This document shows positions 14,201 through 26,253 of a stretch of 64,000 nt of DNA, one piece after another. The position numbers and the translations under genes were made by a program. This DNA is from Armillaria gallica (lineage: Eukaryota > Basidiomycota > Agaricomycetes > Agaricales > Physalacriaceae): contig JBANDB010000002.1 of assembly GCA_037576215.1 (NCBI GenBank), positions 310,001 through 374,000 of the forward strand, in the 5' to 3' direction. Numbering within the stretch: position 1 is the first letter of the stretch; each line of letters begins with the position of its first letter. The notes beneath the pieces were generated by a model. That model saw only the letters and a program-made list of their open reading frames with translations, ran no database searches and was not told where the DNA came from.

Positions 14201-17200
14201 AGTCTTCTTGTTGGCCAGCGATTTACGCAAATCAGCTTCCCACTTGGCAATATCGGCGTCTTTGCCCTTTCTGGTTTCCGTGGTCTTACCAGACGACGCT
14301 AAGACTATGAGGGAAGTCAATTAGATTGCTCGAAGATAAGATTGAAAAGTTCTTGCCATCAACATAGGTTGTACCCTCTGGGGTTAACCAAATCCCTAGG
14401 TCGTCTTCGGATAATCCATTGATGACGTTCGCGTCTATATCCTTCCGAAGTTGGTCCACTATTCGTGGCACCGCGGTCTCGGGAGACACGAATGCCAATG
14501 TTGTCACTGCACGGTAACTAGCTTCTTTGAAACCAACCTAAGCCAATACATTAACTCGGGCAATAATGCGCATAGACTGAACTAACTGCTTCGCTGAGAG
14601 CGTTAGTGGAGACCGAGTCCACGAGGCGATCAATATGACGGCTGACAAGATCGTGGGGATCTGTTCCAGCTTTTTGACAAAGATCAATCCATGTTTGACG
14701 GGCTGGAGCACCTGAACAGGATCTGTTAGACAAGGACGGAGATTACTAAAGCTTATGCACAAACAGATGAGTTCGTGATGTGCTACGATCAACGCCTCTA
14801 CAACCTCTCGTTCTTTGACTGCAACATCACAATCAGCGGGAAAAGCGGCAGAACTGAGGAGCAAGGCGGCGAGCCGCGAGTGCTTATTCCATGGAACTGG
14901 TACATCATCAACCTTGGTCGTAGGAGGGAGCCCACGAGCCGTGAAAGCCACCAATGCATCACGAACCAGATGAGACGTCAATTCCGGAAACTTTGAAACA
15001 GACGACTCAATAGCTCGGTTCACATCTCTTCGAATATCTGCAGACGAGCCGTTGACAGAAAGATGCAGGAAGACGTTTCCAACTTGCAGCCTATTGGATG
15101 ATAAGCAACCGGATTAGAGATTGGATTCAATAAAGGGACCTGATGGCATTGTTTTGAGATATTTCTTTGCTAAAAAAGCGTATTAGAGCCTCAGTAGCGC
15201 GCAAAAGCCACCGCTCGTCCTCAGAGTCAGTGAGTTTCTGATAAACCCGTTCAGAGAGGAGGAACGAGGGCTTGGCAGAACTGGATGTAATGGCCTGGAT
15301 CATTGGATTCCTCGACACGGCATCATCTACGAAAGGAAATGAATACCGCATGGCTCCGATCACAACGTTATCGACGTACCAAACTTTCCGGCCTGTGCCA
15401 GAGGTCCAAGAAGAACTGCCACCGCAACATACCCCTCAAAGGCACCAGCATTAGGATTGTTCGAGATCGTCTTTAGGCTACTCTCGAAGGAGGGTAACAC
15501 TGCAGCCGCGAAAGCCAGCCATGCGGGCGTATCCAAATTCTCTGATGACCATAGAACATTACCCGCCAAAGCGCAGAATGCTCTCCTGATGGGAGGCTTC
15601 AGACTATTCATCTCTTTGGCTATCAAAGCGATTGTATCTTTGGCCAGAGAAATGTTGGACTGGAGGAGATGGAGTATATGAGGTCGGAGAGCGGAGGCAA
15701 GGGCGGACACAGCTGCATCATGACTTTCTTTAGCGAGGAGAGGAGTAGTAGTTTGAACGACAGAAGCGGAAACGGCACAAGCGGGTATCGATGCGAGCAT
15801 GGTATAAAGGGCGACGCGATGATCTGGTCCTATCGTCTTCCCGGTCCGGGGAAGTGTTAAAAGCTCGTTTACAGTGGTATCCAAAACTAATGGCGTGTGA
15901 TTATTGCCGACGATGGTCTTGAACAATTCGATTGAATTTGTTCGAACGGCGGCGTTACTTGATTTGGAGCAATTTACGGCCTGTGTGATGACAAGGCGCA
16001 CGGAATCGTCACTGAGGGGGCTTGAGTACGCCGTAAAAAAATGCCTTATGACTGCGACCTGTTACCGACTGTAACATCAAGTTCATAAAACGGACATACC
16101 ATTAAGCGAGTATTCTGGGGACCTGAGGGTCGCTTTTTCACAGGCGGGCCATATCGTCTCGGCAAAGTCATCTGCTGCGATGAAATGATGAATGAAATCA
16201 TACATCGCATCCTAGTTTATTGGTCAGCCAGGGCCTACCACGAGAACAAGAAAAATTTACCAATACGTGAGTAGGAACAATATGTTTCGACATGAGTAAT
16301 GAGCTTGAGTATAACGTGAGTATGTCGTTCTTGATACCGCATGAGAAATTTTATGCGACTGGACGCGAAAAGGTTGGCATACCTTTAGCACGGAAGATAA
16401 CCTGGATGATGGCGATTCCGTGATGTTCCTTAGTCGTATAAGCACTCCTATGGCAACGCCGACCAAAGGTATCAGCCGTTGAGGATGGTGGCTGGACTTG
16501 GCTTGCTTAAGAAGAGCTTCAATGACAAGACTTAATTTTCCTCCAGCCTATTAATCCATCAGACAGCGAGGCCACTGTAAAGATACGGCAACGTACTGAA
16601 CGGAATGCGCGCCTCGTGCGAACCAATGCAGCATGTTTGAGAGATTCCTTCGCTCTTGAAGAGTCACTGATCATATCCAGGAGGAGAGCCATGGATCCGA
16701 GCAAAGCGTTCCATGACTGCGTTTCTGAGAAACCTGGATTATGTTGTATACATATGGTATATATCCCACAGCACCAGCTGAGAAGCGTGAACAGATCTGA
16801 AGGAGCGCAAGCGCTTGGATAGGCTTAGTTGAGCCAACGACAAGTCGCACCAATGCTTACCTTGATGAACTGAGCTTCGAATAGCGCGCCACTTCATGCG
16901 ACATCCAGCCCAAGATTTTCTCTGTTACTCCCAGCGTTTCTTCATCCCTATCCGTTGTCCCACGTAGTTCATCCCTCTTTACAATCTCCATTCCTACCGT
17001 CTCGACAGCATCCTTCGATGTTGAATCAGCGTATCTAGCGTACGTGAGCGTTAATAGCTTGAATATATCAAGATTTTGGGACAAGGAGAGTTCTATCTGA
17101 GGATCAGAGAGCATATATAGGTCGCAAGAAATGCACGTACCTGCATGTCGAGCTAGAGGAAGCAATTCTTCCTGCAAGAACCGTACCCTGGACGACGTTT

Positions 17201-17360
17201 TGCTTTCTAAAAGCCGATGCTGGGCATACTCCATCGATGGCGACCAGTCTTCCAGTACCCGGTCTCTCTGCCACGACAGACTAGCAGATTCACTTTCATC
17301 GCGTTCCGTGCTGGCAGAAGACAGCCAGGACTGAATATCCGACTTGCTCATGGCACCCAA
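8283..17360 (-). CDS. GCN1: Translational activator Gcn1 (giant HEAT-repeat protein)
   Basis: Many exons joined by about 50-nt introns cover 9 kb and would encode roughly 2,600 residues, the usual size of Gcn1. Gcn1 binds ribosomes and the kinase Gcn2 in the cytosol, and passes the uncharged-tRNA signal that leads to eIF2alpha phosphorylation. Helical HEAT units run through the whole gene. The best conserved part (about 12750-10810) holds motifs such as RRGAAYGLAGVIKGTGI, KKAAQIVGNLASLTD, PEARATAAKALGTLVE and REGFMSLLVYLPATFG, which match the eEF3-like and Gcn2-binding central region of the family. The N-terminus (MGAMSKSDIQSWLSS) may start at 17360 or at the second Met, 17351. The C-terminus ends ...ALRYIDDESLQGLL after a final intron near 8540-8580. 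Its promoter is shared with the divergent PrpF gene. Individual exon ends were not all fixed by hand. Confidence 0.93.
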
Positions 17361-17685
17361 GTCTTCGTCGCGGGACTTGAGCCGCGCAAATGTGTTCTTG
17401 CGAGGCAGATCGGGAAGATTTCACGCTAACAGTGATGGGATATCGTTGTCGACACGAGTCACAGTGCGGTACCGTCGTGGTGGAAAAAATCCTGGATGTT
17501 TGGCAATAGCACCGTGCCTCCCGCTGAGGGAGGATGCCAAACATCGGAGAATCTTCCCGATGATCCGTACCTCAACTTACCGTCCCACTACCATCACCCG
17601 AGTCGAAGCTATAAAGGTACATAACATGATAAACCTTAAGATGTTATTTAAATTAGATTCCAGATCCTTCTGGTAGCAACACCCG
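17361..17685. promoter_or_regulatory. Divergent promoter between GCN1 and PrpF gene
   Basis: The 325 bp between the two start codons must carry both promoters. I see no clear TATA box, consistent with housekeeping promoters, and no recognisable repressor or activator site. Confidence 0.5.
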
Positions 17686-18930
17686 ATGTTTGCACCGTCC
17701 GGGAGTCGCGCGAATGCAATGCTCTCTGTGTTCCGAAGGTTGCATTCTTCCAGGGCATTCAGCTCAACTGATAGAACGAACGAAACCCTGAATCCTCTCC
17801 CCGCCACCTTCCTACGAGGTGGTACCTCTAAAGGTATCTTCATCAACCGTGACCACCTGCCTGCCGACCGTTCTGCCTGGGACCGAATCTTTCTTGGGAT
17901 AATGGGCTCCCCAGATCCGGTCCATGGCCGGCAGCTGAATGGCATGGGCGGGGGCGTGTCCAGTCTCTCAAAAATTTGCGTTGTCGGTTCTCCCTCTCCC
18001 AAACAACGATCCCAGGGTATTCAAGTAGAGTACACCTTCGTTCAAGTAGGAATCCGTGATACTAGTATAGACTACTCTGGAAACTGCGGCAATCTCTCCA
18101 GCATCATCGGCGCATATGCCCTGGACGAAGGAATATGCTGTGATCTCACCAATACTATAGACGGCTCTCGCATAACCATCCGTTCCTTTAATACAAACAC
18201 CCAAAAAATCATCGACACCACTTTCCCCGTTAACGACGCGCTGGTTCCTGTCCTTAATCTCCCGGAGACTTCTATCGCCGGAGTTCCAGGCGATGCTTCT
18301 CAGATAATCATGGAATTCGTGAATCCCGGAGGAGCCAGGACTGGGAAGCTACTTCCTACCGGCGATACTATCAACTCTCTGACTGCTCCTAATGTCCGCG
18401 CATCATTAGTTGACGCTACAAATCCCACTGTATTCGTTCTGGCAGACGAGCTCGCCTCATTTCTCCCATTATCCGACTCTCTGAGAAACATACCAACAGA
18501 AGTCCCTCAGGTCCTCGAATCCATCCGCCAGAGCGGTGCCGTAAAAATGGGACTTGATCCACACGCTCAAGCTCAGCCAAAAATCGCCATCCTCAGTGCT
18601 CCAAGCACCGACGACGACCGCGCTCAGTCGGTCGATATCGTCGTCCATGCTCTATCGATGGGCGTCCTCCACAAAGCCGTTCCAATGACAGTCGGACTCT
18701 GCCTCGGGGTCGCGGCCAATATTCCGGGCACCCTTGCCTGGGACATAGTCTCCGAGGCACGAAGGAGCCGTCAAGGAGACAGCAAATTGGTACGAATACG
18801 GCATCCCAGTGGAACTGTTGATGTTGGGGCAGAAATCGCGCCGGACGGTCACGTAAAAAGTGCAAAAGTGGTCAGAACGGGCAGAAGACTTATGAAGGGT
18901 GTTGTTTGGTGGCGATTCACTGGTACGTAA
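17686..18930 (+). CDS. PrpF-family isomerase/tautomerase, probably mitochondrial
   Basis: One open frame of 414 residues. Family hallmarks are visible: ATFLRGGTSKGIF near residue 43, the glycine-rich GNCGNLSSIIGAYALDEG about residue 130, PGDASQIIMEFVNPGGARTG near 200, and SLVDATNPTVFV near 245. PrpF proteins are two-domain isomerases (methylaconitate cis-trans isomerase, 4-oxalomesaconate tautomerase) that shift double bonds in small unsaturated acids. The internal Met at codon 12 starts MLSVFRRLHSSRAFSS, a strong mitochondrial targeting pattern, so it may be the true start. The 3' end has two options: read through to TAA at 18928-18930, or splice 18923-18977 (GTACGT...TGCAG) and stop at 18982, changing only the last residues. 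The exact substrate is not predictable. Confidence 0.88.
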   Translation: MFAPSGSRANAMLSVFRRLHSSRAFSSTDRTNETLNPLPATFLRGGTSKGIFINRDHLPADRSAWDRIFLGIMGSPDPVHGRQLNGMGGGVSSLSKICVVGSPSPKQRSQGIQVEYTFVQVGIRDTSIDYSGNCGNLSSIIGAYALDEGICCDLTNTIDGSRITIRSFNTNTQKIIDTTFPVNDALVPVLNLPETSIAGVPGDASQIIMEFVNPGGARTGKLLPTGDTINSLTAPNVRASLVDATNPTVFVLADELASFLPLSDSLRNIPTEVPQVLESIRQSGAVKMGLDPHAQAQPKIAILSAPSTDDDRAQSVDIVVHALSMGVLHKAVPMTVGLCLGVAANIPGTLAWDIVSEARRSRQGDSKLVRIRHPSGTVDVGAEIAPDGHVKSAKVVRTGRRLMKGVVWWRFTGT

Positions 18931-19416
18931 GTCATACATTGATTGTTTACTACGACCATTACTCAGACTGTCTGCAGTTTGATGGATAGCACGATGATGG
19001 ACTTACTTTCTTCCGAGCCGCCATCTTGCCATGATGAAGGAGAATACTCGGACAGAGACGTGGAGCGAATGAGAGGTCCAACATGCAAGGACGCTGAGTA
19101 GTAGTCCACCTCGAAGTTGAAAGATGAGGTACGGTTCACGTGGAGATGGAGAAACATCGGAATTCTATTTCTTTACAGCAGATCCTCGTCTTATTATAGA
19201 AAACAACTTCAACGGCGATTCTAATACATCGTCATACATGTCTACCCGAATCCCAGGAATAAATGATATTCGACATCATGTAATATACCCCTAATTCAAT
19301 TCGGACCGGCAAAATATCGGGGATTTGAACTCAGCTCGGAAGATTGGTTATCTACCCATAACACTGACAGTATAATTTGGAGCGACAGTCGCCTGCAACT
19401 ATCGACTGCGCACATC
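18931..19416. other. Intergenic, PrpF 3' end and lactonase promoter
   Basis: Nothing coding is evident. The region should hold the PrpF terminator and the promoter of the next + gene. Confidence 0.5.
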
Positions 19417-20577
19417 ATGGCCTCTAGTTACCGTATCCTTGTAGCATCATACAGCAACGACATTTATTCCCTTTTATTCGACCCATCGACAGGCTCGTTG
19501 ACCCGCACTTCTTCCATTGAAGTTGGCTTCCATCCATCATGGATCACACATTATCCAGGCGATAGCTCTCTCGTTTTCGCATCTTTAGAGCAGGCGAATG
19601 GAAAGATCATCGTTCTCAAATACGATAACGAAGCCAACGGTACGATCGTGGCTGAAGCGTCCAGCGGAGGGGATGATCCCTGCTTTCTTCATGCAACCAA
19701 AGACCAGCTGCTGATCGCGAATGTACGTGTCATTCCACCTTTTCCTGTAATTCTAGTTGATCTGCCTCAAATAGTACTCCTCTGGGCACGTCTGCGTACT
19801 CCCGATTGCTCCACAGTCGCCATATGTTCTCGAACAGACGCCAACAACTTCCGTAGCACTCACGGGCGCCGGACCTAATAAAGACAGGCAACTATCGTCG
19901 CATCCTCACCAAGTGTATCTCAATGAAGAGCATGACGAAGTTCTCGTTCCTGACCTTGGCGGCGATCGCGTCTACAGATTTAAGAAGACTCCGGCAGGAA
20001 CCTGGGCTGCCCAGAGTCACATCGCCTACCAGCCTGGTGGGGGTCCTCGCCATGTTGCATACTACAGTATGTCCTATCTTTATTCAATCGTATATTCCTT
20101 GCTAACGCGGCGATCCCAGATGGCACTCTCTACACCCTTCTTGAGCTCAGCAGCACCATAGCCTCCCATCGTCTCCCACCTCCACCAGCAGATCCTTCTT
20201 TCCTTCGCACCGTATCAACCATGTCTCAACCACCCTCTTTCCTCAATGACATGCTCGCCGCAGAAATTCTCATTCCTCATCCAAACGCGACCTTCCCCAC
20301 ACCGTATATATATGTCTCGAACCGCAACGACCCTTCGCCTGCCGGGGACATCATCTCCATCTTTTCCACAGAGGCAGAACTTATTGCCGAAGTGCGGTCG
20401 GGTCTCAAACATCTCCGTGGCATGGCTTTTGGCGGGCCGGACGACAAGTGGCTGGTTGCTGGAGGCGCGCAAGGCGGAGGTATTAAGATTTTTGAAAGGG
20501 TTAACGATGGAAAAGGTTTGGTGGAGATTGCAGCTAATAATGAAGCCGAATCTCCGACAGGCTTTTTGTGGTTATAA
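19417..20577 (+). CDS. Lactonase-type seven-bladed beta-propeller enzyme
   Basis: Three exons (19417-19722, 19775-20066, 20120-20577) join in frame to give 351 residues. Introns of 52 and 53 nt have GTACGT/GTATGT donors. The protein shows the repeated blade pattern of the lactonase family: SLLFDPSTGSLTRTSSIEVG at the N-terminus, LVFASLEQANGKIIVLKYD, EVLVPDLGGDRVYRFKK, GGGPRHVAYYNGTLYTLLEL across the second splice, and PYIYVSNRNDPSPAGDIISI near the C-terminus. The family includes bacterial 6-phosphogluconolactonase and the fungal carboxy-cis,cis-muconate cyclases. No signal peptide is visible, so it is probably cytosolic. The length is normal for the family. Which lactone it acts on cannot be told from sequence. 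Confidence 0.88.
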
Positions 20578-21132
20578 GGTAACTTTGTGAAAGGGAGTAT
20601 TGGGCGTTGACAGCAGCGATATTTTTTAGAAACAGGTTGTTCGTTTGCTGGTGCCCTCCGTAGCCTGGCTACATAGATTCTCGCGGTACAAATAAGTCGT
20701 AGCCATAGACGACTCGAAGCATAGATTTCATACTTATAGGATACTAATATGGGTAGGATTCTTCTATAAACACGCTACATGAATCACCCGTTTTTACTCC
20801 TCCAACACATAGTGATACTCGGCGAACTTCACACTCTATTTGATTCCCAAACCCTACATGAGTTCTTTTCTTGGTAGGTGACGATCCTGCGCTTATGAGA
20901 ATTTCGCGGCTTCGAATGTTGGGATTTCAACCAAGCTTGAATTCAGCCCGAATCAACCGGCGCATTAATATAATTTCTACTTATATGGAACTTCAGAAAC
21001 TGCTACTGCCTGTTACATATAAGTGATATTTTCATAAGGCTAATATTTTGACTTCACCGAAAGAAAGAAAAGAATTAGGTGTACAACTGTACAGTATTAT
21101 AGGAATCTTCTCGATAAAGTCCTCGAGTTCTA
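20578..21132. other. Convergent intergenic spacer
   Basis: AT-rich, 555 bp, no gene seen. It lies between two convergent genes and should hold both 3' ends. Confidence 0.5.
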
Positions 21133-21762
21133 TCAGCAGCGAATTAATGAATGCACAAGACTCTTCTCTTCAGCAGAAAATATAACGCGACGCCGCGGAG
21201 AACTGAATATGCTCCTAGACAGTGAGGACGGGGGAAAAAGAGGGCTATTCTGGGGGCCGTTAAACGACGCCCGGGCGGCATTTTTTGGCGACCGCTCATA
21301 GAGAACGCCGAATGGCACGCGCAATTCACGTTCGTTCGGCTCTGGAATAGCGATCATGTTCAGGGGTGGCCTCGAAGCATAATCATCTTCGCGACTGCCC
21401 AATGCCTTCACGCCCTTGTGTTTATCAGCTTTGAGATGCGGTAAGAAGAACGTAAAGGGGAAAGGGGCAATGTTCTCTATGTCCTCGTCGGGGTTCGGAG
21501 TGGCTACTGCTGTGGAAGTGGAAGAGAAGCTCGTTTCGGAGCCATCATCTGAATCGGAGGTGCTATGGGCGCGTGGGTATAGGACCGCATCCACCTCATC
21601 GCCTGACATCTGTGAAAGGACGGGAGACTAAAGAACAAAGCTGAGGCAAGGCAGCGACATGAGAAACGATGGAGCACTAACTGTGAACGTCGAGTCGTTG
21701 CTGATCAGCACAGGCTCTAGATCAACAGCGACGCGAAACGGTGTTATCGTATCAAAAGGCAT
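21133..21762 (-). CDS. Short unknown acidic/serine-rich protein
   Basis: Two exons: about 27 codons ending near 21682 (MPFDTITPFRVAVDLEPVLI...), then an intron with GTTAGT donor and CACAG acceptor, then 21133-21609. The joined frame gives about 185 residues. The middle is low complexity and acidic (STSDSDDGSETSFSSTS), followed by short motifs IAPFPFTFFLPHLKA and RELRVPFGVLYERSP, with a basic segment (SSPRRRVIFS) near the end. I do not recognise the family. The frame stays open about 20 codons upstream of the chosen ATG, so the N-terminus could be longer if an upstream exon exists. Confidence 0.5.
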
Positions 21763-22397
21763 GTGGAACGCGTCGATAGTGGTGAAGATATGAGGAAAGG
21801 AGAAGTAGTTATGGGTGGAGTTTTATGTTGGCATTCGGACCGAGATGCGGTGCCACTTATGTTATCTGGTTCTTTCTCGAATCAGGGACGTAGCGTCTTT
21901 GTTCTACTATTCGGGACAACGCCCTGCCTATGTTTTTGTGAGTTTCCTTTTGTATATGGCCGCCATCGCGACGTCTAGCCCGCTACGAGATGAACGTATC
22001 GTTATGAGTGTTAACATTAGTGATAATTATCCGTGATACCTGGAACGACGCGTCAGGACGCGTCGCATAAGTGATTCCACGTGACCAGCTCTGACCGTGT
22101 CCAAGTCTTGGGCGAGCCCTGACAGTAATACTAACAAGAGGAAATGCCAGCATGCAAGATATTTATACTACGTGAAGGATCTCTTAGCAGCTAAGCAGCA
22201 TGCAAGCCTGGCGGACGGAGGTAGATCTTTCACAAGGCTGACAAGAGACAACCTCTATATTTTGATATTGTGGAAAGGGCGTGGACGCCAGCATCATCCC
22301 AATACATACGGACTACAGCTTTATCCCAGCAGGCCAATTTTCTGGACTTGCGTTGGCGCTCATCAACGCGGCGCGGAAACCCTTCTCGCTATATATC
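21763..22397. other. Spacer between core block and hydrolase array
   Basis: No gene is supported. This marks the change from compact, single-copy genes to the duplicated accessory region. Confidence 0.4.
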
Positions 22398-24001
22398 TCA
22401 CCTGTAACCAGTCCGTCCGGGAACAACCCCAAACACAGGTCCTCCCTTCCCAAACATTTTCCTCATGTCATCCACCAACTCCTGAGGCTTTTCATGCGCG
22501 GCAAAGTGCCCCCCACCAGTATGTTCGGATTCAAAAACGATATTACCGTTGACATGATTCCAGCTTTGACCACGGGTGAGGAAATTTGTCATTACAGAGT
22601 TCCCGAGGTACTCACATACGAGGAACGCCCTCAAGTTCCTTTGGGAAGTATGATATCCCATGCAGAATAGCAGGTTTTTTCCCTGTTGTAGCGATATCGG
22701 TTGGGCCGAAGGCTTCGTAGTATATACGGGTAGATGCTGTTGCACCCGATCTAGAGAACCAATAGATGGAGACCCATGTCAGAACTACAAAGAACAGAAT
22801 ATTAGATGGAGACATATGAAGGTCGACTGTTGCACTACTGACCTTCGTCGTCATCCCAAGGGTATTCGTCCGTCCAGTTCACCAATTTTTCAAAAATCCA
22901 CGCAAGGAGACCTACTGGGGAATCGGCGAGTGAATATCCCAGTGTTTGAGGTTGCGTAGAATGTTCCGCTGAATAGCCGCTTCCTTTGGTGCGGAACCAT
23001 TTCGTACGTTCCAAGTCCGCTTTCTCTGTCGCTGTGTATGGGGTGAGGAGGTACCGAAGATAGAGTAGCGGATCGCGGATGGTCGGAGGACGAGACCTAA
23101 TGTCATTAGGTTCATTGAAACAGAGAGAACACAGGACGACACTTACCACGGCCAAGGCATATTGGTATGCCAAGCCTTACTATGTTCACCTCCATAGACG
23201 TGAGCAATCGTTCGCGTGATCTTTTCAGGATTGTCAAGTTGTCAGTGTGGTTAAAAATTGAGTATGCTCACGAACGCTCCCCAATCGCCTCCCTGTGTGA
23301 CTGCATGTGCAAAATCAGTAGAGGTTGTCAAGCAAACCATTATAACACACCATACTCATTATAACCAAGAGCTAACATGAGCTTGTTGGCGACCTACAAC
23401 GCGCTTTGGTCAAGGTGCAGTGGGCCTACTTGTGATGAGGCATACCTCAGCGTACTGCGCAAGCCTAAAGTTCTGCTTCTTGCTGGCCTCTGAGAACCCG
23501 TATCCCGGCAAGCTCGGCGCGACGACATGGAAACTTGGATGTTCTGAAGATGATGCTGTCAGAAGCGGGAGAATCTTTCGTACCTCGATGAAGCTTCCAG
23601 GCCCTACGGAGACAAACAAGTTAGCGGGCACGCACGTCACCCCAGTGTCGCTCCAGGTAATAGAGTCGTCACCTACACCCATGAACAAAGAGTAACGGCA
23701 CGGCTCCTTCAACTTCGCTCTTCTTGTGCACATAGTGAATGTTCAGAACCCCAAAACTCTCGACCTCGATGTCGCGAGTGAACTGTGGGAGCTCCGCATT
23801 GAGAGCTGCTTCTTGCGCTCGCCAGTTGAAACCGTCTTTCCATCGAGCCACCAGACGCTGTATATCCTTCAGCGGCGCGCCGTATTTCGTTCCAGAGTCT
23901 TCAAGTTCATCTGGAAATGTAACTAAAGCGAGCTTTTGTTGAAGGAGCTTCAGCTTGTCCTCTGGTATGGATACTTCGAAGGGGGATTCTGGTGATGCCA
24001 T
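22398..24001 (-). CDS. Epoxide hydrolase copy A (EHN plus alpha/beta-hydrolase)
   Basis: A multi-exon gene of about 400 residues with an epoxide hydrolase N-terminal domain ([39 protein letters not shown]). The oxyanion motif HGWPG is rebuilt exactly across the first intron (CATGGGT | GG). The nucleophile is the Asp of GGDWG (about 23295), formed after VTQ. Further on come [17 protein letters not shown], the YFPKEL segment, and the catalytic His in [10 protein letters not shown] near the C-terminus (FGVVPGRTGYR). This layout matches fungal microsomal-type epoxide hydrolases, which open epoxides to diols. No frameshift was found. It is the left member of the array, and its 5' two-thirds are the part copied in copy C. 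Confidence 0.85.
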
Positions 24002-24674
24002 GGAAATGTCAGAATGGCACTAGTAGGTATGTCAGCTTTACTTATACGATACCATACATCAGGGTCGTCTACCCTCGAGGACCTTCGGAAGCGCAGCTCC
24101 TTCTTCTGAAGAGCAAACCAAAGTTCCGTTGTCTTTAAAGGTCTACTGTCGAGTCATAATTGCATGCGACCGTCGCGAAGGCAATAATGACTCAGGCTGA
24201 CTCAAACAAGGCTCAAATCATGTGCATGAATGTCAAATCGGCTCCGGCTCCGACAGACCCGCACTTCCAACGATGGCCAAAGCACGCAGCGGAGACTAAG
24301 CGGAGGTTCAAAACTGAGTCGCGACGCGTCGCGTACACGTGATCCACTTTGCTGCTTCAAGTGCTTATTATTTTCTAAAGCTCATCGGGTTTTTAATACA
24401 GAAGCGGATAGCGGGATATTCAATCATTCATTAAATGAACCGAGCTTCTCTTGTTTGCCAGCGGCGTCGGACTCACGGTGAGCTGAACTCATAACACCAA
24501 CTGAAGAAATCTTCGACATTTCTGTGCTACGAGTGACAACAGCACTGCGATCCCGACGCGAATATACTGTTACATTTCAACACGCGAATCACAGTCTGGT
24601 CCTGGCAGCTCTATTTTCACAACTTAAAATTTTCGTCAGCCAGGTATCAAAGTTTTGCTCCCCGGCCCTCTCAC

Positions 24675-26253
24675 TTAAATATAACCAGTCTTCCCGGGGA
24701 CAACCCCAAATACGGGTCCTCCCTTCCCAAACATCTTCCTCAGATCATCCACTAATTCTTGAGGCTTTTCGTGCGCTGCAAAATGTCCACCGCCGGTATG
24801 TTCGGATTCAAAAACAACGTTAGCGTTGGTACGAATCCAGCTGTGATGGCGCATCAGTGCCGGATTTACGGGAGGACATATACGATACTTACAGACGAGG
24901 AGAAGAGACGAGTTCCTTTGGAAAATACGACACGCCATTCGGAACAGTAGGTTTCTCTTCAAACGCAGCCACGTCGGATGAACCGAAAATTTCGTAGTAT
25001 ATACGTATGGATGCCGTAGGGCCAGATCTTGAGAATAGATAAACGGATATCCATGTGAGGACTGCAAAGAACATTTTTAGACAGGGAAAAAGGAGACCAA
25101 GTTCTGGACTGGTACCTACCTTCATCATCATCCCAAAGATACGCGTCCGTCCAGTTCACTAGTTTCTCGTAAATCCACGCAAGAAGACATACCGGAGAAT
25201 CGGCCAGCGAATACCCCAGTGTTTGGGGTTGAGTAGATTGTTCGGCAAAGTAGCCGGTTCCTTTGGTGCGAAACCACTGGGATTGTGCCAAACCAGCCTT
25301 CTCAGCAGCTGTGTACGGCGTCAAGAGGTGGCGAAGGTAAAGTATTGGTTCATATAGAGTGGGGGCTCGAGCTCTGCAGACAATCAGAGTCATCGTACGC
25401 CAATAGAAAGAACGACGCGCTTACATGGGCATATTGGTATGCCAGGCTTTGCTATACTTGCCACCATATACAAGGGCGATTTTTCGTGTTATCTGCACGA
25501 GTGCACTCTTGAGTGGCGATTCTTCAGCAAGAGACGGTACTCACGAGGCTTCCCCAATCTCCGCCCTGGGTGACTGGAAGCGCAAAGTCAGGAGCTATCA
25601 CCCAAAGAGGTGGTAAGCGTACCATATTCGTTGTAACCGAGAGCTAACATGAGTTTGTGGGCGACCTACATCGTGTTAATGGTGGAGCAGACCAGCTTGC
25701 GAAAGAGGTATACCTCAGCGTACTGTGCTAGCCTAAAGTTCTGCTTTTTGCTGGCCTCTGAGAACCCGTATCCTGGCAAGCTCAGCGCGACGGCATGGAA
25801 ACTCGGGTGCTCAGGAGATGACGCCGTCAAAAGTGGGAGAATCTTTCGTACTTCGATGAAGCTTCCTGGCCCTGTCACAAAATAAAAGTTAATCACATCT
25901 GCAAACTAAATACCAGGACATGACGTACAGCCATGAACGAAGAGCAACGGTATCGCGTCCTCGACGTCGCTCTTCTTATGCACGTAGTGGACGTTCAGCA
26001 CACCAAAACCCTCGACTTCGATGTCGCGAGTGAATTGTGGGAGCTCTGCATTGAGAGCGGCTTCTTGGGCTCGCCAGTCAAAGCCGCCTTTCCACCGAGC
26101 GACGAGACGCTGTATATCCTTCAGCGGCGCGCCATATTTCGTTCCAGAGTCTTCGAGTTCATCTGGAAATGTGACCAACGCAAGCCTTTGTTGAAGAAGC
26201 TTGAGCTTCTCGTCCGGGATGGATATTTTGAAGGGCGTCTCGGGTGATGACAT
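24675..26253 (-). CDS. Epoxide hydrolase copy B
   Basis: Same architecture as copy A, with a diverged N-terminus ([20 protein letters not shown]). Motifs seen: [17 protein letters not shown] across intron 1 (CATGGCT | GG), [34 protein letters not shown], the nucleophile segment [46 protein letters not shown], and [20 protein letters not shown] with the catalytic His. It ends [11 protein letters not shown] at 24675. All visible splice sites keep the frame, so it is probably functional. Copy D is its nearest relative (about 90% by eye). Roughly 670 bp separate it from copy A's start, enough for A's own promoter. Confidence 0.85.

Noticed and set aside
17577..18002. Minus frame opposite the PrpF gene
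   Set aside because: Shadow of the PrpF coding sequence, without features of its own.
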